Positions 13,201 to 25,837 of a stretch of DNA of 64,000 nt are shown one piece after another (the first letter of the stretch is position 1; every line of letters begins with the position of its first letter). Location: NCBI RefSeq assembly GCF_030035675.1, contig NC_084483.1, forward strand, positions 1 through 64,000, given 5' to 3'. The notes under the pieces were generated by a model. That model worked only from the letters and a program-made list of their open reading frames with translations. It ran no database searches and was not told the origin of the DNA. The translations under genes and the position numbers were made by a program. The DNA is from Rhineura floridana (lineage: Eukaryota; Chordata; Lepidosauria; Squamata; Rhineuridae).

Positions 13201-16200
13201 AACACGGGGCACGCCGTAAGGCCCCAACCGCCCCCGAAAACCACGTTCCGCTACCCGTTCTGGGCTCTAATACTCTTCAACGTAAAACAGCCCGGAACGG
13301 TGACTTCCCGGTGAGCCAGTTCCACCAAATTCACCAGTTCCACACAACGGAACATGGGGCACGACGTAAGGCCCCAACTGCCCCCGAAAACCACGTTCCG
13401 CTACCCATTCCGGGATCTAATACTCTTCAACGTAAAACACCCCGGAACGGTGACTTCCCGGTGAGCCAGGCCCACCAAATTCACCAGTTCCACATGACGG
13501 AAAATGGGGCACGCCGCAAGGCCCCAACCGCCCCCGAAAACCATGTTCCGCTACCGGTTCCAGGCTCTAATACTCTTCAACGTAAAACAACTCGGAACGG
13601 TGACTTCCTGGTGAGCCAGTTCCACCAAATTCACCAGTTCCACATGACGGAACACGGGGCACGTCGCGAGGCCCGAACCGCCCCCGAAAACCATGTTCCG
13701 CTACCCGTTCCGGGCTCTAATACTCTTCAACGTAAAACAGCCCAGAACGGTGACTTCCCGGTGAGCCAGACCCACCGAATTCACCATTTCCACACGACGG
13801 AACACGGGGCACGCCGTAAGTCCCCAACCGCCCCCGAAAACCACGTTCCGCTACCCGTTCCGGGCTCTAATACTCTTCAACGTAAAACAACACGGAACGG
13901 TGACTTCCCGGTGAGCCAGTTCCACCAAATTCACCAGTTCCACACTATGGAATGCAGGGTACGCCGTAAGGCCCCAACCGCCCCCGAAAACCACGTTCCG
14001 CTACCGGTTCCAGGCTCTAATACTCTTCAATGTAAAACAGCCCGGAACGGTGACTTCCTGGTGAGCCAGTTCCACCAAATTCACCAGTTCCACACGACGG
14101 AACACGGGGCACGTCGTAAGGCCCAACCGCCCCCGAAAACCACGTTCCGCTACCCGTTCCGGGCTCTAATACTCTTCAATGTAAAACAGCCCGGAACGGT
14201 GACTTCCTGGTGAGCCAGTTCCACCAAATTCACCAGTTCCACATGACGGAACACGGGGCACGTCGTAAGGCCCCAACCGCCCCCGAAAACCACGTTCCGC
14301 TACCCGTTCTGGGCTCTAATACTCTTCAAAGTAAAACAGCCTGGAACGGTGACTTCCCGGTGAGCCAGGCCCACCAAATTCACCAGTTCCACACGACGGA
14401 ACACGGGGCACGCCGTAAGGCCCCAACCGCCCCCGAAAACCACATTCCGCTACCGGTACCTGGCTCTAATACTCTTCAATGTAAGACAGCCCGGAATGGT
14501 GACTTCCTGGTGAGCCAGGTCCACCAAATTCACCAGTCCCACACGACAGATCGCGCGGCACGCCGTAAGGCCCCAACCGCCCCCAAAAACCACGTTCCGC
14601 TACCCGTTCCGGGCTCTAATACACTTCAATGTAAAACAGCCCAGAACGGTGACTTCCTGGTGAGCCAGTTCCACCAAATTCACCAGTTCCACACGACGGA
14701 ACACGGGGCACGCTGTAAGGCCCCAACCGCCCCCGAAAACCACGTTCCGCTACAGGTTCCGGGCTCTAATACTCTTCCAACGTAAAACAGCCCAGAACGG
14801 TGACTTCCTGGTGAGTCAGTTCCACCAAATTCACCAGTTCCACACGACGGAACATGGGGCACATCGTAAGGCCCCAACCGCCCCCGAAAACCACGTTCCG
14901 CTACCCGTTCTGGGCTCTCATACTCTTCAACGTAAAACACCCCGGAACAGTGACTTCCCGGTGAGCCAGGCCCACCAAATTCACCAGTTCCACACGACGG
15001 AACACGGGGCACGCCGCAAGGCCCCAACCGCCCCCGAAAACCACGTTCCGCTACCCGTTCTGGGCTCTAATACTCTTCAACGTAAAACAGCCCGGAACGG
15101 TGACTTCCCGGTGAGCCAGTTCCACCAAATTCACCAGTTCCACACAACGGAACATGGGGCACGACGTAAGGCCCCAACTGCCCCCGAAAACCACGTTCCG
15201 CTACCCATTCCGGGATCTAATACTCTTCAACGTAAAACACCCCGGAACGGTGACTTCCCGGTGAGCCAGGCCCACCAAATTCACCAGTTCCACATGACGG
15301 AAAATGGGGCACGCCGCAAGGCCCCAACCGCCCCCGAAAACCATGTTCCGCTACCGGTTCCAGGCTCTAATACTCTTCAACGTAAAACAACTCGGAACGG
15401 TGACTTCCTGGTGAGCCAGTTCCACCAAATTCACCAGTTCCACATGACGGAACACGGGGCACGTCGCGAGGCCCGAACCGCCCCCGAAAACCATGTTCCG
15501 CTACCCGTTCCGGGCTCTAATACTCTTCAACGTAAAACAGCCCAGAACGGTGACTTCCCGGTGAGCCAGACCCACCGAATTCACCATTTCCACACGACGG
15601 AACACGGGGCACGCCGTAAGTCCCCAACCGCCCCCGAAAACCACGTTCCGCTACCCGTTCCGGGCTCTAATACTCTTCAACGTAAAACAACACGGAACGG
15701 TGACTTCCCGGTGAGCCAGTTCCACCAAATTCACCAGTTCCACACTATGGAATGCAGGGTACGCCGTAAGGCCCCAACCGCCCCTGAAAACCACGTTCCG
15801 CTACCGGTTCCAGGCTCTAATACTCTTCAATGTAAAACAGCCCGGAACGGTGACTTCCTGGTGAGCCAGTTCCACCAAATTCACCAGTTCCACACGACGG
15901 AACACGGGGCACGTCGTAAGGCCCAACCGCCCCCGAAAACCACGTTCCGCTACCCGTTCCGGGCTCTAATACTCTTCAATGTAAAACAGCCCGGAACGGT
16001 GACTTCCTGGTGAGCCAGTTCCACCAAATTCACCAGTTCCACATGACGGAACACGGGGCACGTCGTAAGGCCCCAACCGCCCCCGAAAACCACGTTCCGC
16101 TACCCGTTCTGGGCTCTAATACTCTTCAACGTAAAACAGCCTGGAACGGTGACTTCCCGGTGAGCCAGGCCCACCAAATTCACCAGTTCCACACGACGGA

Positions 16201-16855
16201 ACACGGGGCACGCCGTAAGGCCCCAACCGCCCCCGAAAACCACATTCCGCTACCGGTACCTGGCTCTAATACTCTTCAATGTAAGACAGCCCGGAATGGT
16301 GACTTCCTGGTGAGCCAGGTCCACCAAATTCACCAGTCCCACACGACAGATCGCGCGGCACGCCGTAAGGCCCCAACCGCCCCCAAAAACCACGTTCCGC
16401 TACCCGTTCCGGGCTCTAATACACTTCAATGTAAAACAGCCCAGAACGGTGACTTCCTGGTGAGCCAGTTCCACCAAATTCACCAGTTCCACACGACGGA
16501 ACACGGGGCACGCTGTAAGGCCCCAACCGCCCCCGAAAACCACGTTCCGCTACAGGTTCCGGGCTCTAATACTCTTCCAACGTAAAACAGCCCAGAACGG
16601 TGACTTCCTGGTGAGTCAGTTCCACCAAATTCACCAGTTCCACACGACGGAACATGGGGCACATCGTAAGGCCCCAACCGCCCCCGAAAACCACGTTCCG
16701 CTACCCGTTCTGGGCTCTCATACTCTTCAACGTAAAACACCCCGGAACAGTGACTTCCCGGTGAGCCAGGCCCACCAAATTCACCAGTTCCACACGACGG
16801 AACACGGGGCACGCCGCAAGGCCCCAACCGCCCCCGAAAACCACGTTCCGCTACC
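13201..16855 (+). repeat. Tandem 1,800-bp higher-order repeat (two copies)
   Basis: Bases 13,201-15,055 align with 15,001-16,855 at an offset of exactly 1,800 bp. Reading them line by line I find three differences: 13,217 T versus C, 13,985 C versus T, and 14,330 A versus C. Each copy holds twelve monomers, including the same 149-bp unit and the same 151-bp unit. Similarity drops sharply before 13,201 and after 16,855. This is a very recent duplication within the array. Confidence 0.93.
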
Positions 16856-18040
16856 GGTTCCGGGCTCTAATACTCTTCAACGTAAAACAACTCGGAACGG
16901 TGACTTCCTGGTGAGCCAGTTCCACCAAATTCACCAGTTCCACACGACGGAACACGGGGCACGTCGCAAGGCCCCAACCGCCCCCGAAAACCACGTTCCG
17001 CTACCCGTTCCGGGCTCTAATACTCTTCAAGGTAAAACAGCCCGGAATGGTGACCTCCTGGTGAGCCAGGCCCACCAAATTCACCAGTCCCACACGACAG
17101 ATTGCGGGGCACGCCGTAAGGCCCCAACCACCCCTGAAAACCACGTCCCACTACCCGTTCCAGACGCTAAGACTCTTCAACGTAAAACAACTCGGAACGG
17201 CGACTTCCCGGTGAGCCACGCCCACCAAATTCACCATTTCCACACGACGGAACACGGGGCACGCCGTAAGGCCCCAACCGCCCCCGAAATCCACGTATTG
17301 CTACATGTTCCGGGCTCTAATACTCTTCAAGTTAAAACAGCCCGGAATGGCAACATCCAGGTGAGCCAGGCCCACCAAATTCACCAGTCCCACACGACCG
17401 ATCGCGGGGCACGCCGTAAGGCCCCAACCGCCCCTGAAATCCACGTCCCGCTACCCGTTCCGGGCTCTAATACTCTTCAACGTAAAACAACTCGGAACGG
17501 TGATTTCCCGGTGAGCCAGGCCCACCAAATTCACCAGTTCCACACGATGGAACGCGGGGTACGCCGTAAGGCCCCAACCGCCCCGAGAACCACGTCCCGC
17601 TACACGTTTCGGGCTCTAATACTCTTCAAGGTAAAACAGCCCGGAATGGCGACCTCCTGGTGAGCCAGGCCCACCAAATTCACCAGTCCCACACGACAGA
17701 TTGCGGGGCACGCCGTAAGGCCCCAACCACCCCTGAAAACCACGTCCCACTACCCGTTCCGGAAGCTAATACTCTTCAACGTAAAACAACTCGGAACGGC
17801 GACTTGCCAGTCAGCCAGGCCCACCAAATTCACCAGTTCCACACAACGGAACACGGGGCACGCCGTAAGGCCCCAACGGCCCCCGAAAACCACGTTCCGC
17901 TACATGTTCCGGGCTCTAATACTCTTTAAGGTAAAACAGACCGGAATGGCGACTTCCCAGTGAGCCAGGCCCACCAAATTCACCAGTCCCACACGACAGA
18001 TCGTGGGGCGCGCCGTAAAGCCCCAACCGCCACTGAAAAC

Positions 18041-18062
18041 CACGTCCCGCTGTTTTACGTTG
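18041..18062. other. Orientation switch inside the satellite
   Basis: Forward units run up to cacgtcccgc (18,041-18,050) and the next bases, tgttttacgttgagg, are already the reverse complement of the monomer. The two units meet at different internal phases: the left one stops about 90 bp into the monomer and the right one starts about 25 bp from the monomer end. The join is therefore not a perfect palindrome. No foreign sequence lies at the junction. Confidence 0.93.
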
Positions 18063-21000
18063 AGGATTATTAGAGTCCGGAACGGGTAGTGGAACGTGGT
18101 TTTCGGGGGCGGTTGGGGCTTTACGGCGTGCCCCGTGTACCGTTGTGTGGAACTGGTGAATTTGGTGGGCCTGGCTGACCGGGAAGTCACCGTTCCGGTC
18201 TGTTTTACGTTGAATTGTATTAGAGCCCAGAACGGGTAGCGGGACGTGGTTTTCGTGGGCAGTTGGGGTCTTACGGCATGCCCCACGATCTGTCGTGTGG
18301 GACTGGTGAATTTGGTGGGCCTGGCTCACCGGGAAGTCGCCATTCCGGGCTGTTTTACCTTGAAGAGTATTAGAGCCTGGAATATGTAGCAGGAGGTGGT
18401 TTTCGGGGGCGGTTGGGGCCTTCCGGCATGCCCCGCATTCCGTCGTGTGGAACTGGTGAATTTGGTGGGCCTGGCTCACCGGGAAGTCACCGTTCCGGGC
18501 TGTTTTACATTGAAGAGTATTAGAGCCCGGAACATGTAGTGGGACGTGGTTTTCGGGGGCGGTTGGGGCCTTACGGCGTGCCCCGCGATCTCTCGTGTGG
18601 GTCTGGTGAATTTGGTGGGCCTGGCTCACCGGGAAATCGCCGTTCCGGGCTGTTATACCTTGAAGAGTATTAGAGCCTGGAACATGTAGCGGGACGTGGT
18701 TTTCGGGGGCGGTTGGGGCCTTACGGCGTACCCCGCATTCCATCGTGTGGAACTGGTGAATTTGGTGGGCCTGGCTCACCAGGAAGTCACTGTTCCGGGC
18801 TGTTTTATGTTGAAGAGTATTAGAGCCCGGAACGGGTAGCGGAACGTGGTTTTCGGGGGCGGTTGGGGACTTACGGCGTGCCCCGTGTTCCGTCGTGTGG
18901 AACTGGTGAATTTGGTGGGCCTGGCTCAACGGGAAGTCGCCGTTCCAAGTTGTTTTACGTTGAAGAGTATTACAGCCCGGAACGGGTAGCGGGACGTGGT
19001 TTTCGGGGGCGGTTGGGGACTTACGGCGTGTCTCGCCTACCGTCATGTGGGACTTGTGAATTTGGTGGGCCTGGCTGGCCGGGAAGTCGCCGTTCCATGC
19101 TGTTTTACATTGAAGAGTATTAGAGCCCGGAACGGGTAGCGGAACGTGGTTTTAGGGAGCGGTTGGGGCCTTACGGCATGCCCCGTGTTCTGTCGCGTGG
19201 AACTGGTGGATTTGGTGGGCCTGGCTGACCGGGAAGTCGCCTTTCCGAGTTGTTTTATGTTGAAGAGTATTAGAGCCCGGAACGGGTAGCGGGACGTGGT
19301 TTTCGGGGGCGGTTGGGGCCTTACGGTGTGCCCCCTGATCTGTCGTGTGGGACTGGTGAATTTGGTGGGCCTGCCTCACCAGGAAGTCACCGTTCCGGGC
19401 TGTTTTACATTGAAGAGTATTAGAGCCCGGAACGGGTAGCGGAACGTGGTTTTTGGGGGCGGTTGGGGCCTTACGGAGTGCCCCGTGTTCCGTCGTGTGG
19501 AACTGGTGAATTTGGTGGGCCTGGCTCACCGGGAAGTCGCCGTTACGGGCTGTTTTACTTTGAAGAGTATTAGAGCCCGGAACAGGTAGCGGAACGTGGT
19601 TTTCGGGAACGGTTGGGGCCTTACGGCGTGCCCCGTGTTCCGTCGTGTGGAACTGGTGAATTTGGTGGGCCTGGCTGACTGGGAAGTCACCGTTCCGAGT
19701 TGTTTTACGTGGAAGAGTATTAGAGCCCGGAACGGGTAGCGGGACGTGGTTTTCGATGGCGGTTGGGGCCTTACGGCGTGTCTCGCCTACCGTCGTGTGG
19801 GACTGGTGAATTTGGTGGGCCTGGCTCACCAGGAAGTCGCCATTCCGGGCTGTTTTACCTTGAAGAGTATTAGAGCCCGGAACGGGTAGCGGGACGTGGT
19901 TTTTGCGGGTGCTTGGGGCCTTACGGCGTGTCCCGCGATTTGTCATGTGGGACTGGTGAATTTGGTGGGCCTGGCTCACCGGGAAGTCACCATTCCGGGC
20001 TGTTTTACCTTGAAGAGTATTAGAGCCCGGAACATGTAGCGGGACGTGGTTTTCGGGGGCGGTTGGGGCCTTATGGCGTACCTTGCTTTCCATCGTGTGG
20101 AACTGGTGAATTTGGTGGGCCTGGCTCACCGGGAAGTCACCGTTCCGGGCTGTTTTACGTTGAAGGGTATTAGAGCCCGGAACGGGTAGCGGGACGTGGT
20201 CTTCGGGGGCGGTTGGGCCTTACGGCATGCCCCGCGATCTGTCGTGTGGGACTGGTGAATTTGGTGGGCCTGGCTCACCGGGAAGTCGCCATTCCGAGCT
20301 GTTTTACCGTGAAGTGTATTAGAGCCCGGAACATGTAGCGGGACGTGGTTTTCGGGGGCAGTTGGGGCCTTACGGCATGCCCCGTGTTCCGTCGTGTGGA
20401 ACTGGTGAATTTGGTGGTCCTGGCTGACCGGGAAGTCACCGTTCCGAGTTGTTTTACATTGAAGAGTATTTGAGCCCGGAACGGGTAGCGGGACGTTGTT
20501 TTTGGGGGCGGTTGGGGACTTACGGCGTGCCCCGCGATCTGTTGTCTGGGACTGGTGAATTTGGTGGGCCTGGCTCACTGGGAAGTCGCCATTCGGTGCT
20601 TTTTTACCTTGAAGAGTATTAGAGCCTGGAACATGTAGCGGGACGTGGTTTTTGGGGGCGGTAGGGGACTTTTGGCGTACCCCGCATTCCATCGTGTGGA
20701 ACTGGTGAATTTGGTGGGCCTGGCTCACCGGGAAGTCACCGTTCCGGGCTGTTTTACATTGAAGAGTATTAGAGCCTGGAACGGGTAGCGGGACGTGGTC
20801 TTCGGGGGCGGTTGGGGCCTTACGGTGTACCCCGTGTTCTGTCGTGTGGAACTGGTGAATCTGGTGGGCCTGGCTGGCCGGGAAGTCACCGTTCCAAGTT
20901 GTTCTACGTTGAAGAGTATTAGAGCTCGGAACGGGTAGCGGGACGTGATTTTCGGGGGTGGTTGGGGACTTACGGTGTGCCCCGTGATCTGTCATGTGGG

Positions 21001-24000
21001 ACTGGTGAATTTATTGGGGCTGGCTCACCGGGAAGTTGCCGTTCCGGGCTGTTTTACCTTGAAGAGTATTAGAGCCCGGAACAGGTAGCGGGACGTGGTT
21101 TTCGGGAGCGGTTGGGGCCTTACGGCGTGCCCCGTCTTCCGTCGTGTGGAACTGGTGAATTTGGTGGGCCTGGCTCACCGGGAAGTCGCCATTCTGGGAT
21201 GTTTTACCTTGAAGAGTATTAGAGCCCGGAATGGATAGCGGGACGTGGTTTTCGGGGGCGGTTGGGGCCTTACAGCGTGCCTGCCATACAGTCGTGTGGG
21301 ACTGGTGAATTTGGTAGGCCTGGCTCATCGGGAAGTTGTCGTTCCGGGCTGTTTTACATTAAAGAGTATTAGAGCCCGGAACGGGTAGCGGGACATGGTT
21401 TTTGGGGGCGGTTGGGGCCTTATGGCGTGCCCCACATTCCATCGTGTGGGACTGGTGAATGTGGTTGGCCTGGCTCACCCAGAAGTCACTGTTCCGGGCT
21501 GTTTTACATTGAAGAGTATTAGAGCCCGGAACGGGTAGCGGGACGTGGTCTTCGGGGGCGGTTGGGGCCTTACGGTGTGCCCCGCGATCTGTCGTGTGGG
21601 ACTGGTGAATTTGGTGGGCCTGGCTCACCGGGAAGTCGCCATTCCATTCTGTTTTACCTTGAAGAGTATTAGAGCCCGGAACATGTAGCGGAACGTGGTT
21701 TTCGGGGGCGGTTGTGGCTTACGGCGTACCCCGCATTCCATCATGTGGAACTGGTGAATTTGGTGGGCCTGGCTCACCGGGAAGTCACCGTTCCGGGCTG
21801 TTTTACATTGAAGAGTATTAGAGCCCGGAACGGGTAGCGGGACGTGGTCTTCGGGGGCGGTTGGGGCCTTACGGCGTACCCCGCGTTCTGTCGTGTGGAA
21901 CTGGTGAATTTGGTGGGCCTGGCTGGCCGGGAAGTCGCCGTTCCGAGTTGTTCTACGTTGAAGAGTATTAGAGCTTGGAACGGGTAGCGGGACGTGATTT
22001 TCGGGGGTGGTTGGGGACTTACGGTGTGCCCTGCGATCTGTCGTGTGGGACTCGTGTATTTATTGGGGCTGGCTCACCGGGAAGTTGCCGTTCCGGGCTG
22101 TTTTACCTTGAAGAGTATTAGAGCCCGGAACGGGTAGCGGGACGTGGTTTTTCAGGGCGGTTGGTGCCTTACGGCATGCCCCGCGATCTGTCGTGTGGGA
22201 CTGGTGAATTTGGTGGGCCTGGCTCACCAGGAAGTCGCCATTCCATTCTGTTTTACCTTGAAGAGTATTAGAGCCCGGAACATGTAGCGGGACGTGGTTT
22301 TGCGGGGCGGTTGTGGTTTACGGCGTACCCCGCATTCCATCATGTGGAACTGGTGAATTTGGTGGGCCTGGCTCACCGGGAAGTCACCGTTCCGGGCTGT
22401 TTTACGTTGTAGAGTATTAGAGCCCAGAACGGGTAGTGGGATGTGGTTTTCGGGGGCGGTTGGGGCCTTATGGCGTGCCCCGCGTTCCGTCGTGTGGGAC
22501 TGGTGAATTTGGTGGGTCTGGCTCGCTGGGAAGTCACCGTTCCGGGCTGTTTTACGTTGAAGAGTATTAGAGCCCAGAACGGGTAGCAGGACGTGGTTTT
22601 GGAGGCGGTTGGGGCCTTACAGCGTGCCCAACGTTCCGTCGTGTCTGACTGGTGAATTTGGTGGGCCTGGCTCACCGGGAAGTTGCCATTCCGGGATGTT
22701 TTACATTGAAAAGTATTAGAGCCCGGAACGCGTAGCGGGACGTGGTTTTCGGGGGCGGTTGGGGCCTTATGGTGTGCCTGCCATACAGTCGTGTGGGACT
22801 GGGGAATTTGGTGGGCCTGGCCCGCCAGGAAGTTGCCATTCCAGGCTATTTTATGTTGAAGAGCATTAAAGCCCAGAACGGGTAGCCGGACGTGGTTTTC
22901 CGGGGCAGTTGGGGCATTACGGCGTGCCCCCACGTTCCATTGTGTGGGAGTTGTGAATTTTTTGGGACTGGCTCGCCAGGAAGTCGCCGTTCCAGGCTGT
23001 TTTACATTGAAGAGTATTAGAGCCCGGAATGGGTAGCGGGACGTGGTTTTCAGGGGCGGTTGGGGCCTTACGGTGTGCCTGCCATACATTCGTGTGGGAC
23101 TGGTGAATTTGGTAGGCCTGGCTCATCGGGAAGTTGTCGTTCCGGGCTGTTTTACATTAAAGAGTATTAGAGCCCGGAACGGGTAGCGGGACGTGGTTTT
23201 TGGGGGCGGTGGGGCCTTATGACGTGCCCCACATTCCATCGTGTGGGACTGGTGAATGTGGTTGGCCTGGCTCACCCAGAAGTCACCGTTCCGGGCTGTT
23301 TTACATTGAAGACTATTAGAGCCTGGAACGGGTAGCGAGACGTGGTTTTCGGGGGCGGTTGGGGCCTTATGGCGTGCCTTCCGTGCTCTTGTGTGGGATT
23401 GGTGAATTTGGTGGGCCTGGCTCACCGGGAAGTCACCGTTCCGGGCTGTTTTACGTTGAAGAGTATTAGAGACCAGAACGGGTAGCGGGATGTGGTTTTC
23501 GGGGGCGGTTGGGGCCTTACAGCATGCCCCACGTTCCATCATGTGGGACTGGTGAATGTGGTGGGCCTGGCTCACCGGGAAGTCGCCGTTCTGGGCTGTT
23601 TTACATTGAAGATTATTAGAGTCTGGAACGGGTAGCGGGACATGGTTTTCGGGGGCGGTTGGGTCCTTATGGCGTGCCTTCCATGCTCTTGTGTGGGACT
23701 GGTGAATTTGGTGGGCCTGGCTCGCCGGGAAGTCACCGTTCCGGGCTGTTTTACATTGAAGAGTATTAGAGCCCGGAATGGGTAGCGGAACGTGGTTTTC
23801 TGGGGCGGTTGGGGCCTTATTGTGTGCCTCCCATGCAGTCGTGTGAGACTGGTGAATTTGGTGGGACTGGCTCGCTGGGAAGTCACTGTTCAGGGCTGTT
23901 TTATGTTAAAGAGTATGAGAGCCCCGAATGGATATCGGAACGTGGTTTCTGGGGACGTTTGGGGCCTTATTGCGTGCCTCCCATGCAGTCATGTGGGACT

Positions 24001-24398
24001 GGTGAATTTGGTGGGTCTGGCTCGCTGGGAAGTCGCCGTTCCGGGCTGTTTTACGTTAAAGAGTATTAGAACCCGGAACGGGTATCGGAACGTGGTTTTC
24101 CGGGACATTTGGGGCCTTATTGCATGCCTCCCAAGCAGTCGTGTGGGACTGGTGAATTTGGTGGGTCTGGATCGCTGGGAAGTCGCCATTCCGAGCTGTT
24201 TTACTTTAAAGAGTATTTGAGCCCGGAACGGTTATCGGAACATGGTTTTCGGGGACGTTTTGGGCCTTATTGCGTGCTTCCCATGCAGTCGTGTGGGACT
24301 GGTGAATTTGGTGGGTCTGGCTCGCTGGAAAGTCGCCGTTCCGGGCTGTTTTATGTTAAAGAGTATTAGAGCCCGGAACGGGTATCGGAACGTGGTTT
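18051..24398 (-). repeat. 150-bp satellite array, reverse-oriented part
   Basis: The same 150-bp monomer continues here as its reverse complement, about 42 units. Units start with tgttttacgttgaagagtat and contain the G-rich run ggttttcgggggcggttggg. The outer part (roughly 22.5-24.4 kb) differs most from the consensus: for example, the tcccatgcagtcgtgtggga variant appears only there, and several CpGs are lost. The last recognisable bases are cgtggttt near 24,398, where unrelated sequence begins. Greater divergence at the outer edge than in the middle is typical of satellites homogenised by unequal exchange. Confidence 0.97.
18098..18118 (+). other. Example of a G-rich tract, possible two-layer G-quadruplex
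   Basis: In reverse-oriented units the plus strand reads GG-TTTTC-GGGGG-C-GG-TT-GGGG, which is four G runs of at least two. In forward units the same tract is on the minus strand. This fits a two-tetrad G-quadruplex pattern, but it is not the stricter three-tetrad form, so folding is only a possibility. Confidence 0.5.
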
Positions 24399-25837
24399 CC
24401 CTAAGTCTGCTGTTCTTATGATGAATTGTAGGAGGGGTCTCAGGAGTCATAACTGGATTCACTAATAGGCAAAAAACCTTGCAGTTTAAGAAAGTAGCTA
24501 TAGCCAACAGAGATTTCTATCAAACTTTAAAAAGCAGCGAAATTGGGCAGCTATAGTGAATGCACCAGAGGAGTAGGAGAGCTCACATCCTCTCTGAGAT
24601 ATTGTACTGCCCTACAAATTTGTCAAAATGCAAACACTATTTGGGTTGGCCTTTCACAGTCCAATCCACTTCCTGTGTGGCTTGGAAGAATTTGGTAACG
24701 TCCCTCTGAGCATATGGTTAGTGTTGGCAACACCTGCCATCTCCAAAGATGGAGAATTACATTTTTGCATGTTTGTTGGTGTACTTCTTATTTTGCTTCT
24801 TTCCTGTGTTACTATTGTTTCTACAGAGAATCTAATCTAGAAAATTTTATTTTCTTCATTATTCGTCCTAGAAACCTGTATCAAATTTATTTTTATTAAT
24901 TTCAAATCCTTTTTATTGGTCAATGTCATATGATGGTGAAGATAGCCTTTTGTGTTTCAAATTGGAGGTTATGTTCTATTTCTATTTTGGGTGCATTAAC
25001 AGTTGAATCTGCAACTGCAGTTTGATTAATTAATTTTTAGACTGATTTTTCAGATTGATTCCAATATGTTGCTACTTCAGCAATGACTCTAGCTGTTGGA
25101 AAAAACAAACTTGGCCTGCCCAGAATGCATATTTTCAGCCTGCTATGCTTAAACCACTTCATTTAAGGAAAGGTGAACTACACTTCCCAGGATTCTCTCA
25201 GGGAAGCCATGACTGTTTCAAGTGAAATAAAGGTCTGGTGTGGGTGTGGCCCCCTGATTAGGCAAGCCCAGCAGCTGTGAATCTGACTTTTAGAACGCTG
25301 ACAATTGGTTCTTAGCATGCCCAACATTATCATTGAGTTCAATGCAAAATTTCTTAAATTAATTAAAAATTGGCCAGGCATTTTTTTAACTTTTGAACTG
25401 CAGAAGATGAAGGTCAGAGTATGGGGCAAGGTCAGTAATAGGATTAAAGGGACTAAGTGAACACAGCTGATTTTAAACTAATTTCAACAACAAATTATGA
25501 GAACTCTGGCAGAAAAAAGTCCAAAAAGGCTCCGGTTTTCCGCCCTCTCTTTTTACACTTTGAACTCCCAATTCTCTCTGACTGTTTTGTGTATCACCAT
25601 GAAAATTTAGAGGGTTGTTAAGTAAGCGTTTCTGAGTTCAGGACTAAAAGTTTTGTAAGGTTTTGTTTTGAAATGAGCTTATAGGAAGCATCAGAATGGC
25701 ATGGGGGTATTTTCAATTTAACACTGTGGAATGTGAAAATCCATGATGGCTATAGTATACAGCCACTCTTGTGACTGTATAATTCGTTTCAGTGGGCAGT
25801 TAGCAGAGTCTATATTTGTCACATTTTACTGGTTGTT
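24399..25837. other. Non-coding stretch next to the satellite
   Basis: AT-rich unique-looking sequence. I see no exon, no long frame and no satellite unit beyond 24,398. Apart from the short MITE fragment near 25.2 kb nothing is recognised. Confidence 0.6.
25170..25252. mobile_element. Fragment of a palindromic MITE
   Basis: The words ctacacttcccaggattct and gggaagccatg, followed by an aaataaa-like stretch and gtgtggcc, match the right half of the better preserved MITE at 49,483-49,994. Only one end is present here. Confidence 0.6.

Larger units (their letters stand above)
1..18050 (+). repeat. 150-bp satellite array, forward-oriented part
   Basis: About 120 head-to-tail copies of a 150-bp unit fill this stretch without interruption and continue past the left edge. 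A typical unit begins agccaggcccaccaaattc and ends gacttcccggtg. A hand count of one consensus-like unit gives 58 C, 33 G (61% GC) and 15 CpG. Units fall into variant classes: aggcccacc versus agttccacc after the unit start, and ttccacacgacggaacac versus cccacacgacagatcgc further in. Most differences between units look like single-base changes, many of them CpG decay, with occasional 149- or 151-bp units. I do not recognise the monomer as a named satellite family. Confidence 0.97.

Noticed and set aside
1-24398. Satellite as a real giant protein-coding gene family
   Set aside because: Frame-shifting 149- and 151-bp units are frequent, residues change freely, the opposite strand is open too, and no gene signals flank the array.
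1-24398. CENP-B box in the monomer
   Set aside because: I looked for nTTCGnnnnAnnCGGGn on both strands of the consensus unit; the nearest site (TTTCGGGGGCGGTTGG) lacks the required A and CGGG spacing.
1-24398. CRISPR-like array
   Set aside because: There are no unique spacers; the whole 150-bp unit repeats, and the genome is eukaryotic.
18051-24398. Minus-strand frames of 376, 325 and 289 codons as genes
   Set aside because: They are the same satellite frame in the inverted part of the array.
24628-24840. 70-codon frame beginning MQTLFGLAFH
   Set aside because: No known domain, no splice context, length within chance for AT-rich DNA.
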